64,000 nucleotides of DNA from Hormoscilla sp. GM7CHS1pb (GTDB lineage Bacteria; Cyanobacteriota; Cyanobacteriia; Cyanobacteriales; Desertifilaceae), in NCBI GenBank assembly GCA_014323675.1, contig JACONN010000002.1:1718001-1782000 (forward strand), in the 5' to 3' direction. Below the pieces are notes generated by a model. It had not been told where the DNA came from and did not search any database. It saw nothing but the letters and a program-made list of their open reading frames with translations. The translations under genes and the position numbers were made by a program. Below are positions 17,671 through 26,907 of this stretch, in pieces; positions within the stretch are counted from its first letter, which is position 1, and each line of letters begins with the position of its first letter.

Positions 17671-18446
17671 GAAATTATTATCCATGAAAGTTGTGACCTG
17701 GATCTAGCAGTACAGGGGTGGTGCAGTCCGCCTTTGGTTACAGCGGACAAAAATGTATGGCTGCGCCACGCTGCGCGAATGGCTGCGCCACGCTGCGCGA
17801 ACGGCCTGTTCCCGGGCGATCGCCCTTTCTCCGGTGTACGATCCCTTTGTGGAACGGTTGATAGAAGCAACGAAATCCCTGAATATCGGTGCAGCAGAAT
17901 TGCCCAGTATGACAGTGGGTCCGGTAATAGATGCCACCGCCCAAAAACGGATTCAAGAATATATTGAAACCGGGAAACAAGAGGCGGAACTCGCCCTGGA
18001 AATGCCTGCCCCCGATACTGGTTATTTTGTCGGACCGACCATTTTCAAAGATGTCGCGCCTTGGCAAAAAAATTGCCCAGGAATAAATCTATGGCTGGCG
18101 CCTGCCGTAGGCGTTCGGTCCCGTGTTGGCGGTGATGAAGGCGCAGAATTTCCAGGAAGCGTTAGAGATGGCGAATGGCACCAATTATGCCCTGACGGGT
18201 GGGTTATATTCTCGCACGCCCAGTCACATCGAACAAGCAGCGGCAGAATTTGAAGTCGGCAACCTTTATATTAATCGATCCATAACAGGGTCGATCGTCT
18301 GTCGTCAACCTTTTGGCGGTTTCAAGCTGTCTGGAGTGGGTTCCAAAGCAGGCGGTCCTGATTACTTGCTGCAATTTTTGGAACCGCGCGTGATTACCGA
18401 GAATATCCAGCGGCAAGGGTTTGCACCTATTGCCGGAAACGAGTAG
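17671..18446 (+). pseudogene. Remnant of a PutA-type L-glutamate-semialdehyde (P5C) dehydrogenase C-terminus
   Basis: The aldehyde-dehydrogenase end of a bifunctional proline dehydrogenase/P5C dehydrogenase. A stub (VKNE, 16782-16793) lies left of the IS1 copy and the rest lies right of it: EIIIHESCDLDLAVQG, then ACSRAIALSPVYDPFVERLIEATKSLNIG, VGPVIDATAQKRIQEYIETGKQEAELALEM, GYFVGPTIFKDVAP and, in another frame from ~18123, [30 protein letters not shown]...[28 protein letters not shown]. Tandem repeats at 17757-17800 replace the segment with the catalytic cysteine, and a repeat at 18091-18118 causes another frame change. Upstream proline dehydrogenase sequence is absent. Clearly dead. Confidence 0.88.
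17757..17800 (+). repeat. Variant tandem repeat pair inside the P5C dehydrogenase remnant
   Basis: Two units of ATGGCTGCGCCACGCTGCGC plus GA at 17757-17778 and 17779-17800, then ACGG. Each unit lacks one G relative to the GGCTGGCGCC form. The pair replaces the FGYSGQKCSACSR part of the enzyme. A further single relative is at 18091-18118 (ATGGCTGGCGCCTGCCGTAG plus GCGTTCGG). Confidence 0.85.
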
Positions 18447-18496
18447 AATTGTATGGTGGGCATTGCCCACCAAATGAATCGTAGGGCACCGCCCAT

Positions 18497-18764
18497 CGAA
18501 ATGTGAAATGTAAAATAATGGCGCTTACCCCTAGCCCCCCAGCCTAAAGACTGGGGCTACACAAACAAAGCCCGCCTGCGCGGGCTTAGATCCTGTACTA
18601 GAGTAGAATCGTAGGGTGGGCGGTGCCCACCGAAATGTGAAATGTAAAATAATGGCGCTTACCCCTAGCCCCCCAGCCTAAAGACTGGGGCTACACAAAC
18701 AAAGCCCGCCTGCGCGGGCTTAGATCCTGTACTAGAGTAGAATCGTAGGGTGGGCGGTGCCCAC
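18497..18764 (+). repeat. 134-bp direct tandem duplication
   Basis: Copies at 18497-18630 and 18631-18764 are essentially identical. Each holds two hairpins: CCCCAGCCTAAAGACTGGGG and AAGCCCGCCTGCGCGGGCTT, then GTAGGGTGGGCGGTGCCCAC. The second hairpin resembles a rho-independent terminator stem without the T run. It fills the gap between the P5C dehydrogenase remnant and the Uma2 gene. Confidence 0.92.
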
Positions 18765-18786
18765 CAAAATGTGAGAGGAAAGAGTG

Positions 18787-19365
18787 ATGGCGATGAATGC
18801 TGTTGAGATCCCGATCGACTTCAAGATTACCCAGGAACAATTTAAAATACTAGCTGCTGCTAACAGAGATTTACGTTTAGAAAGGAATGCAACTGGAGAA
18901 CTAATTATCATGCCACCTACGGGAGGAAATACTGGCAAGCGCAATATCGATTTATCTTTTCAAATCCAAGCTTGGAATCGTCAAACAGGGTTAGGCGTTG
19001 CTTTTGATTCTTCTACTGCTTTTCGACTCCCTAATAGCGCCGATCGATCTCCTGATATAAGTTGGGTAACAAAAGAACGCTGGCAGCAACTCACTCCGGA
19101 AGAACGAGAAACCTTTCCGCCTCTATGTCCGGATTTTGTGGTGGAGTTACGTTCTAGGACTGATACGATGAAATCACTCCGGGAGAAAATGCAGGAATAT
19201 CTAGATAACGGAACCCGTTTGGGGTGGTTGATTGACCCTAAAAATAAAGTAGTGGAGATTTATCGACGCGATCGAACAGTAGAAGTTTTAACTGCACCCA
19301 CCAGTTTATCAGGAGAGGATGTTTTGCCGGGTTTGATCTTAGATTTACAGCCAATATTTAGTTAA
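18787..19365 (+). CDS. Uma2-family (DUF820) endonuclease-like protein
   Basis: A ~192-residue member of the Uma2/DUF820 family, very numerous in cyanobacteria and predicted to have a PD-(D/E)xK nuclease fold; no confirmed cellular role. Visible family features: the strand-helix start FKILAAANRDLRLERNATGELIIMPPTGG, DSSTAFRLPNSADRSPDISWVTKERW (active-site Asp), CPDFVVELRSRTDTMKSLREKMQEYLDNG with the ExxS/T segment, and GWLIDPKNKVVEIYR. GTG 18784 and ATG 18787/18793 are all possible starts after GAGAGGAAAGAG. The gene is intact. Confidence 0.9.
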   Translation: MAMNAVEIPIDFKITQEQFKILAAANRDLRLERNATGELIIMPPTGGNTGKRNIDLSFQIQAWNRQTGLGVAFDSSTAFRLPNSADRSPDISWVTKERWQQLTPEERETFPPLCPDFVVELRSRTDTMKSLREKMQEYLDNGTRLGWLIDPKNKVVEIYRRDRTVEVLTAPTSLSGEDVLPGLILDLQPIFS

Positions 19366-19471
19366 AATGCTTGCTGATGAACAGGAATCGTAGGGTGGGC
19401 ATGGCGCACCTCGCCATTTCCAAAACTATGAAGCTTACCAGCAATTGGATTATGGATATAGTGGAGGTTAA

Positions 19472-20691
19472 TTACCGTCGTGGATGGTATCCTCGCCCAT
19501 GCCCTGGGGCCAATACAAAAGTATCCCTGCCCTCATTGCCGTAAAGGATGTCGCGTCCCTCACCCCCGGAGAGTAGATCGTCTCCATCTCCCCCACGGAG
19601 GGTATCGTCTCCGTTACCCCCATTGAGGGTATCGTCTCCGTTACCCCCATTGAGGAAATCGTTTCCGTTACCCCCATTGAGGGTATCGTCTCCCCCTTCC
19701 CCATTGATGGTATCGTTGCCCCTGTCTCCGGAAAGTGTGTCGGCGTCTTCAGTGCCCGACGATACCGACGATACCGTAATATTAAATATATCTTCTGCCT
19801 CGCCATTCCCATCCGATGCAGTTACCGTCACCGTATGAGTGCCCGAAGCCTCAGGCGTGGTAGCAGGCGTGCCACTGATCACCCCACTAGTGGAGTCAAT
19901 AGTTAAACCGTCTGGCAAACCATTGGCGCTGTAGCTGCTAATGTTGTTGTTGATGTCGCCGAAGTGAGCGCTGATATTGAGGCTGAGGCTTTGATTGGAA
20001 ATAGCATCCACGTCCTCAATATCAGTTACCACATAGGGAGGCTTTTCTCCCATAACGAAGTACCTTCCTAGGCGCCTTCTTAACTCAGAGGGGATCGTAC
20101 CTCTCAGAGTCAGAGGGTTGTTGTACAGGTTGAGATTTTGCAAAGCGCTGAGGTTCCCTAACTCAGAGGGTATCGTACCGCTTAGGGAGTTATCGTTCAG
20201 ATAGAGACCTTGCAAACTGGTCAGGTCCCCTAACGAAGATGGGATCGTACCGCTCAGGGAATTGGTGCTCATCCAGAGTTCTTGCAAGTTGTTGAGGTTC
20301 CCTAACTCAGGTGGTATCGTACCTCGCAGAGAGTTCACGTTCAGCTTGAGGAACGTCAAATTGCTGAGGTTCCCTAACTCAGAGGGAACTGTACCCCCAG
20401 GGAGTTGTGGTCCAGCCAGAGGTGCCTCAAATTGCCGAGGTTCCCTAACTCAGGGGGTATCGTACCGCGAAGGCCCACCTTAGTTATATCCGACTCATCT
20501 ATGGTGACGATCGCGATCCTCTCGTCAACTGGTTCGGTGGTCCGCAGGCTAAAGAATTGATCGCGGATACCCCATTCCAGTACCCCGAACACTCCTGTTA
20601 TGCTGCCAGCGATGGTCACTCCTGCCACCCCCGTCCCGATCAGGAATACTCCACGCCATTGCTCAATTTTCTTTTTCAGCTTTCGCCACAT
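19472..20691 (-). pseudogene. CHASE2 start fused to LRR, Ig-like and RTX repeats (frameshifted chimera)
   Basis: From ATG at 20691 the first ~70 residues are a CHASE2 sensor start: positive N-terminus, membrane helix GVFLIGTGVAGVTIAGSITG, then RDQFFSLRTTEPVDERIAIVTIDESDI. Instead of the rest of CHASE2, leucine-rich repeats follow at once ([26 protein letters not shown], five to six units of NxLxGTIPxELGNLxxL). Next come a cadherin/Ig-like module ([24 protein letters not shown]) and RTX calcium-binding nonapeptides ([11 protein letters not shown]) near the end. A base is missing in the C run 20394-20398, shifting the frame after HNSLG. The C-terminus is cut again around 19500. Probably surface-related by content, but not functional as read. 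Confidence 0.75.
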
Positions 20692-20923
20692 CTGTCAACA
20701 CCCTAGTCGGTGAACTGTATGTCCGATCCATTTCATCTTGGATCTCCCGGGTACTGATTTTCGCCATTCCCCCATCTGCCACTTTTTGATAAATTCTATC
20801 ATACTTTACTTCCCATCGCCTCCGTTCGCGTGTAGCCGCGCGCAGCGCAATCCCCACTGCAGCCCTTACGGATTCTTTCTTGAGGATGACAAGAGGACAA
20901 CCCGTACTTGGGATGACGCTCAT
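20663..20923 (-). CDS. Small unknown protein overlapping the CHASE2-LRR start
   Basis: An 86-residue frame (ATG 20923) whose last 29 bases overlap the start of the CHASE2-type gene in another frame, as expected for translational coupling. The C-terminal half (KYDRIYQKVADGGMAKISTREIQDEMDRTYSSPTRVLTDVAKAEKEN) is hydrophilic and helical-looking. The N-terminal part reads through a GC-rich repeat (GTAGCCGCGCGCAGCGCAAT, 20832-20851), so the true start may be later. I do not recognise the family. Confidence 0.4.
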   Translation of the reverse strand: MSVIPSTGCPLVILKKESVRAAVGIALRAATRERRRWEVKYDRIYQKVADGGMAKISTREIQDEMDRTYSSPTRVLTDVAKAEKEN

Positions 20924-20965
20924 CAGTAATCTTACTTAGGTAGATCGCCTAGGCTACTTGCGGCA

Positions 20966-23746
20966 TCAGGGGCAGCAAGCTAGGGCGATCGCATAGTTGT
21001 AGAACTGACAGCGTTCTTGAATCACATCAATCATTCGCAGAAGGCTGAGAGTTTGCACAGAGTTAGCGCTTAAGAGCATATCTGACAGACGGGGAAGCAA
21101 GTCTTCTGTACCGATTTCTTCTAGCACTTGCATGACCGACCAATGCCACAAGTTATCTTCTAACCCCGCTTGCAGCAAGGCTTCAATTGCTGCTGGCGTC
21201 CCAATATTTCCTAAAGCTTCAGCTGCTTCTCGATGGACAGAGTGGTTGGGATTTGACAAAGCCGAAAACAGCGGTTGAATCACCGACTCCGTGCCTATCG
21301 CGCCTAAAGCTTCCACAGCGCTACTGCGAACCAGTTGCTCTGGATCTGACAAGGCGTCTTGCAATGCTGGCACTGCTACTTGCGAACCGATCTTCCCCAA
21401 GGCATTAGCTGCACTCCTGCGCGCGTAAGGTTCTTCATCTTTTAAGGCCGCAATCAATGCCGACACTGCTTCGGGAGAACTGATATACCCTAAGGCCTCA
21501 GCTGCATTGCTGCGCACGCGCTCGTATTCATCCTTTAAGGCCGCGACCAGTGATGGTAAAATTTCCTCTGATGAGATACTAGCGGCCTGCTCTATTAATG
21601 CCTCCGCTAATCCCTCAGCTGCCATGCTGCGAACCTCTTGATTGTCACAAGATATTGCTTCTAACAAGGCTGAAACTGCCTTATTACTGCCGATATTTCC
21701 GAGTACTTCTGCCGCTTTCATCTGGACCGGACAGTCTTGATTTAACAAGGCGATCTTCAGCACTTCTATGGCTTCATCTGTCCCCATCTCCCCTAATATC
21801 TCGACGATCGCCCGATCGCTGATTTCTGGATCTAGCAAAGCTTGTTTCAGGGCCTCTATCGTTTCTGGGGTGCCGATATTCACTAAAGCCTCAACAGCTT
21901 TCTGCCGCACCTCTAGATCCCGATTGGAAAAAGCTTGTTGGAGGGCGGCAATGGCTGCTGGGGTGCCGATATTCTCTAGTAGCTCGATCGCCTTCCAGCT
22001 TAGATATAATTCTTGCTCTGACACCACCGGTATGAGAGCAGCAATCACTGCCTCGGCGCGGCCATCTATTGGGAACTGCCCGAAGTGAGATCGGGCTTTT
22101 CCCTGACTGCCGCCGATATTATTTAAGGCTTCAGCAGCAGTATTCCGCACCCAAAGGTCTGGATCTGACAAGGCTGACTGGAGGGCTGCAACTGCCGACT
22201 GGGAGCCGATCTTTCCTAATCCCTCAGCCGCCATACCGCGCACATTTTCCTCATCATCATGTCTCATTGCTTCGATCAGGGCCGCAACTGCGGCGTCAGA
22301 GTCGATATTTCCTAATGCTTCTGCTGCATAGACTCGCACTAACTCCCTTGCATCGGACTGCAAAGCCTCAATTAAAGCCTCAACTCCTGCCTCGGAGTCA
22401 ATATTACCTAAAGCTTCGGCTGCACTGCTGCGAACATCTTCATCTGTATCTTGCTGTAAGGTCGCGATCAGCACCTTAACTGATTCTTCCGAGCCAATAT
22501 TTCCCAAAGCCGACGCTACTGCACAACGAACCTCTTCGCTTTCATCGGACAAAGCCTCAATTAGTTCGTCAACTACTGCGGACGATTCAATTGTTCCGAG
22601 GACTTCAGCCGCTGCACTGCAAATGTATTCGTCAGAGTGCGATCGCAAAGCTTTGAGCAACACCGAGATCGCCTCGTCACTGCCGATCTTTCCTAATGTT
22701 TCTAGCACAGTATAATGAATATGTAATTCCGGATCTGTCAAGGCTTGTTGTAAAGCTGGCACCGCTGCTGGGATGGGAATCTTCACCAACTCTTCGACCG
22801 CTGACCGGCGCACCCAACTGTCTGGACTTGACAAGGCTTGCTGTAGCTTTTCAACCATCACCTGATGGCCGATATTCACTAAGGCTTCGGTAGCCATTTT
22901 GTGAGCCGAATGACTCTCATCTGAGACAACCTCCCGTAGCACCTCAATTGCTGCTGGACTGCCAATCGCCCCTAAAGCAGCGGCGGCACTTTCACTCGTA
23001 GAGGAGTCTTCTACTTGATTGTACAAGGCTTGTCGCAATACTGGAATTACTGCTTCAGTGCCTATATTCGCCAACATTTCCACAGCTTTCTCTCTGACAA
23101 AGCGTTCTTCATCTTCTAAGGCTTGGCCCAACAGCCCGATCGCCTCATTACTGCCAATCTTTCCTAACCCCTCCACCGCCAGGACTCGCACCTGCCGGGC
23201 TTCATCCTCTAATGCTTCTCCCAGGGGCGCGATCGCTGCTGGGGTGCCGATATCTCCTAAAGCCTTAACTGCACTGCAGACCATCGACTCTTCTCGATCG
23301 GATAAAGCTTTGATTAAAGGCCCGATCGCCGATTCATCACCGATATATCCTAATCCCTCTGCGGCGCTACTGCGAACCAACTCATCTGCATCTGACAAAG
23401 CTGTTAACAGCATAGGAACTGCCACTGTTGATTTTGTCATGCCCAAAAGCTTAGTCTTGAGTAAGGGAGGCACCTCTAACTGCGCAATTAAACCCACCGT
23501 TTGCTCTTGAAACTCTGGCTTCACCGCCCCTGCTAACCTTGCCCCCAGCCTCAGATCCACTTCTAAGGCTAGCTTCACCACTCGCAGCACCTGGATCCGA
23601 TCGGATGCTTGCGACAAAATCTGTGCTATTGGTTCTGTCTTTGCCAGCCAATTCAGATAATCCTGTTTCAGCGTCCGATCGTGAAAATTGGGAAGCTGCC
23701 GGATTAGTGTTTCTGCGGACAAATTATTTTGGTCGTCAATGGCCAT
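20966..23746 (-). CDS. Large HEAT-repeat (PBS-lyase-type) protein
   Basis: A 926-residue protein from ATG 23746 (MAIDDQNNLSAETLIRQLPNF). After ~100 N-terminal residues it is made of about 25 units of ~31 residues of the type AVxALxxALxDxxxxVRxxAAEALGxIGxxA, the PBS-lyase HEAT-like repeat. Such proteins form curved scaffolds for protein binding; relatives include phycobilin lyases and regulators of signalling. Nothing here shows lyase activity. The last ~35 residues (LLRMIDVIQERCQFYNYAIALACCP) differ from the repeats. There is no signal peptide or membrane helix, so it is likely cytoplasmic. The frame is open throughout despite high internal repetition. Confidence 0.88.
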   Translation of the reverse strand: MAIDDQNNLSAETLIRQLPNFHDRTLKQDYLNWLAKTEPIAQILSQASDRIQVLRVVKLALEVDLRLGARLAGAVKPEFQEQTVGLIAQLEVPPLLKTKLLGMTKSTVAVPMLLTALSDADELVRSSAAEGLGYIGDESAIGPLIKALSDREESMVCSAVKALGDIGTPAAIAPLGEALEDEARQVRVLAVEGLGKIGSNEAIGLLGQALEDEERFVREKAVEMLANIGTEAVIPVLRQALYNQVEDSSTSESAAAALGAIGSPAAIEVLREVVSDESHSAHKMATEALVNIGHQVMVEKLQQALSSPDSWVRRSAVEELVKIPIPAAVPALQQALTDPELHIHYTVLETLGKIGSDEAISVLLKALRSHSDEYICSAAAEVLGTIESSAVVDELIEALSDESEEVRCAVASALGNIGSEESVKVLIATLQQDTDEDVRSSAAEALGNIDSEAGVEALIEALQSDARELVRVYAAEALGNIDSDAAVAALIEAMRHDDEENVRGMAAEGLGKIGSQSAVAALQSALSDPDLWVRNTAAEALNNIGGSQGKARSHFGQFPIDGRAEAVIAALIPVVSEQELYLSWKAIELLENIGTPAAIAALQQAFSNRDLEVRQKAVEALVNIGTPETIEALKQALLDPEISDRAIVEILGEMGTDEAIEVLKIALLNQDCPVQMKAAEVLGNIGSNKAVSALLEAISCDNQEVRSMAAEGLAEALIEQAASISSEEILPSLVAALKDEYERVRSNAAEALGYISSPEAVSALIAALKDEEPYARRSAANALGKIGSQVAVPALQDALSDPEQLVRSSAVEALGAIGTESVIQPLFSALSNPNHSVHREAAEALGNIGTPAAIEALLQAGLEDNLWHWSVMQVLEEIGTEDLLPRLSDMLLSANSVQTLSLLRMIDVIQERCQFYNYAIALACCP

Positions 23747-24025
23747 ACATCTATCTCATCCTATCTGGTAACTTACTCTATTATAAACTTTGATTCGATT
23801 ATACTGGAGAGTGCGAGGAAAAATCGAGCAATCCGAACCAGCTATGCTACTTTCCCAACTCTGGTCACTGCTCAACCCGCACAGGTCACTGCTCAACGGG
23901 CGACAGTCATTATCCAACCCGCACTCGTCCTACTCCCCCAGCACTTGTTCCACTCCCCCAGCACTCGTTCCACTATTATAGTTAATGCTGTCCTTTGCAT
24001 TCATATCCTTTCCACCCTGAACTTT

Positions 24026-24718
24026 ATGACCCTAATTCTAACCAACGATGATGGCATAGATGCCCCAGGCATCCGGGCGCTACAGCGGGCGCTAGATGGC
24101 AATGGTATCATTGTCGCACCTAAAGAGCATTTATCGGGCTGCGGGCACCAAGTTACCACAGATCGACCAATTCACGTCGGCCGTCCCACCGTTCCGGAAA
24201 AATCAGACACAGAATATGCTGTTGGCGGTACTCCCGCAGACTGCTCTCGTCTGGCCATAACACATCTTTGTCCTGATGTCGAGTGGGTCTTATCTGGGAT
24301 TAATGCGGGGGGCAATTTGGGAGTTGATGTTTATATGTCTGGAACTGTCGCTGCTGTCCGAGAAGCTGTCATTTTCGGTATCCCCGGCATTGCTATTTCC
24401 CATTGGATCAAAAAACCTTTGGTAATTGATTGGGAGCGGGCGACCAAATGGACTGCTATGCTATTAGCGGACCTTTTCTCTCGTCCCCTCGATCCGGGTA
24501 GTTTCTGGAACGTGAATTTACCTCATCTTGAACCAGGTGCGGCTGAGCCCGATCTAGTTTTATGTAAACCCAGTACCCATCCTTTACCTGTACAATATCG
24601 GATTGAGGAAGACCAATATTATTATATCGGAGAATATGGTAAGCGCGATCGGGCTGCTGGCACGGATGTCGATGTTTGTTTTTATGGTAACATTGCCGTT
24701 ACCAAACTTAGCCTTTAG
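24026..24718 (+). CDS. surE: SurE 5'/3'-nucleotidase
   Basis: Metal-dependent nucleoside monophosphatase of the SurE family. ATG 24026 gives the canonical start MTLILTNDDGIDAPGIRAL with the metal-binding DD. Also visible are GHQVTTDRPI, the AVGGTPADCSRLA motif, SGINAGGNLGVDVYMSGTVAAVREA with the metal-binding Asn, and WNVNLP. Length ~230 residues. An open frame upstream (from 23729) is low-complexity and not SurE-like. Residues PTVPEKSDT come from a copy of the dispersed repeat ACCGTTCCGGAAAAATC (24188-24204) and lengthen a loop without breaking the frame. The 3' end overlaps the convergent DEP-domain end by four bases. Confidence 0.92.
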   Translation: MTLILTNDDGIDAPGIRALQRALDGNGIIVAPKEHLSGCGHQVTTDRPIHVGRPTVPEKSDTEYAVGGTPADCSRLAITHLCPDVEWVLSGINAGGNLGVDVYMSGTVAAVREAVIFGIPGIAISHWIKKPLVIDWERATKWTAMLLADLFSRPLDPGSFWNVNLPHLEPGAAEPDLVLCKPSTHPLPVQYRIEEDQYYYIGEYGKRDRAAGTDVDVCFYGNIAVTKLSL

Positions 24719-26778
24719 TCATCGATAACTCCCCCAGAATATTCTCCATCCTTGCTGTCTCGACCTTCGTCATTGTCTAGACCCCGATCGCGTTCTGATT
24801 TTTCCGGAACGGTAGCTGTGGGCTGAAAATTGGATTGGTCTGGCTTGGACGTGGTATCTTCATCAGCATAGAAGCGATAGAATAAGGGTCCATCTTTAAA
24901 GCCATGTTCGTCCAAGACATGGTGAATTAACCTCTCGGAGACCATTAATTTTCCCATCAGAATCGCTTCTTCTCTGGTAGCTTTTTCATACTCCATCAAC
25001 CAGTCTACTGCTTCGGACCCGACAAAGCATTTGTCGAACGACTTCAGATTAGATCGGCGATCTTTAATTTCTACTCCGGACGGTCCCCGCATCTGAGAAA
25101 CGATCGCCTGCCAATCATATTCTGGTTGCACGACCGGGGGTGCTGGGATATCATTGTCCCTGACCCGATCGGGATAGTCAAGATCTCCTTTAGCTGGTTG
25201 CTTTTGCCAAGTTGCGGCCAGTTCCTTAAATTGAGGAATATTTACCTGTAAAGAACGCTGGGGAAAAGGAATTTAGATCTGATATTGGCGCAGATAAGCT
25301 TCCACCTGATTGTAAACCAGAGTTCTCACCTTTGGTTCGGACAGGGGGTTGCGAATAAACACCACCACCCGAAAATTGAGGGCGCTATCGCCAAACCCCC
25401 GAAACTTCACCTTGGGGGGAGGATGGCGTAAAATATCAGGATGGTGAGCTTGAGCAGCTTGAGCAGCAGCTAAGAGCACTTTATGCACTAATTCCATATC
25501 CGCACCATAGGGGACCCCGACATAGACTTTCACGCGAGTCAGTCCGCTACGATTCCAGTTTTGCACCTCCCCTTCGATAAACCGAGAATTGGGTATCATC
25601 ACAATTACTCGTTCTATGGTAGAAATCTCGGTAACGCGCGGACCGATGCGTTGGACTAAACCCTGAAATTCCCCGACTTGGACTAATTCACCGACTTTTA
25701 TCGGACGATCGAAGCTCATGATCAAGCCACTGATGAAGTCTTTAGCAATATTTTGCAGTCCAAAGCCAATTCCTACCCCCAGGACGCTAATTATAATGGC
25801 CAGGGAACGAAAATCAAACCCGCCAACGGTGAGGATTAGCAGGGAACCAAAGAAAATTAACCCGTAGCGGAGGAAATAGGAGATCGACTCTCGGACAGTT
25901 TGGTCTCCTCCCGCTAAGGGTAAGATCTGAGATTTCAGCAATTTGGTCAACCAACCGACCCCTATCCACAGTCCCAGTGTTAAGACAGCCATCAGCAGCA
26001 GTCGGTTGAGTGAAACTGCTTCTTCTCCTAAAGTAAAAATCTTAGCTGAAAATGTGGTTATTAAAACTTGGTAGGCTTTGTATAGCCAGCGACGAGTCCA
26101 GGGGAATAAATTGGCGATATAACCAGCAACTGCTATCCCTACCCCGATCCGCAGTAGCAGCAGCACTAATAATTGCCAAGATCCTCTTTCGCCACTTTCC
26201 CGTCGCAGCTGTCGGCGTCTATACCGCCTATCTATCCAGACAATTGCGCATTGTAGGACGATCGCCCCTATTATACTCCCCAGAGTCAGTTTGATCGCCA
26301 GACCCATGTAAGCAGGTGTCCGCTCATATTTGGCCCTGGCGATCGCCTCTTGAAGAGTTTCCTGCCATATTTGCGCCTGTTCTGCTAATGTCACGCCTGG
26401 AATGGTATCTCGTGCCGTCACCGTCACCAGATGCCGGTCATTGATCCGCAGGGTGATTTGTTCGTTTTGCTGGGCAATTTTTACCTCCAGAGACCTACCC
26501 GATTTCAATGTCCCATCTAGTTTTTCCTCTAGTAGGGCATTAATATTTTTCCCTCGTTCGGCGGCAGTGAACTCTCCAGAATCACTCACCCGAAACAACT
26601 CCCTACCATCCAGCATCACTGGCACCTTCACCACTGCCTTTTCTGGAGGCTTTTCTGCCCATGCTGGCCCTAAAAGTGTCAACCACAGCAGCATGAGTAG
26701 CAAGGCCAAAATCATTCTTTTCCCCTTCTGCCCGAATGCCCTGATTTTCCGCCAAAAACGAGCCGCAGCCATCATCAT
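24715..26778 (-). pseudogene. MscS-type mechanosensitive channel with C-terminal DEP domain, split by an in-frame TAA
   Basis: The signal-like N-terminus (MILALLLMLLWLTLLGPAWA) precedes a periplasmic region and several membrane helices. The MscS core has GGFDFRSLAIIISVLGVGIGFGLQNIAKDFISGLIMSFDRPIKVGELVQVGEFQGLVQRIG, then a cytoplasmic beta domain ending EAYLRQYQI. TAA at 25275-25273 stops it, but the same frame continues: IPFPQRSLQVNIPQFKELAATW, a linker, then a DEP domain (WQAIVSQMRGPSGVEIKDRRSNLKSFDKCFVGSEAVDWLMEYEKATREEAILMGKLM). MscS homologues continue with EIPFPQR, so one codon (probably GAA) became TAA. The linker after DEP contains the TVPEKSE repeat. Start among GTG 26787 and ATG 26778-26772 is uncertain. 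Confidence 0.85.
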
Positions 26779-26907
26779 CAACCTCACCTATCAAACCTGC
26801 TTCAGTATATTTTACTTTCTGGAGTACAATCTCTACCAGATTGCCAATGCCTTCCGTTTCTCGGGAAGCTGGCAATTCACCTTTAACCATTAACAATCAA
26901 CAAGGTC

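Noticed and set aside
23729..24025. N-terminal extension of SurE
   Set aside because: Low-complexity sequence from short DNA repeats; the canonical SurE start MTLILTNDDG is at 24026.
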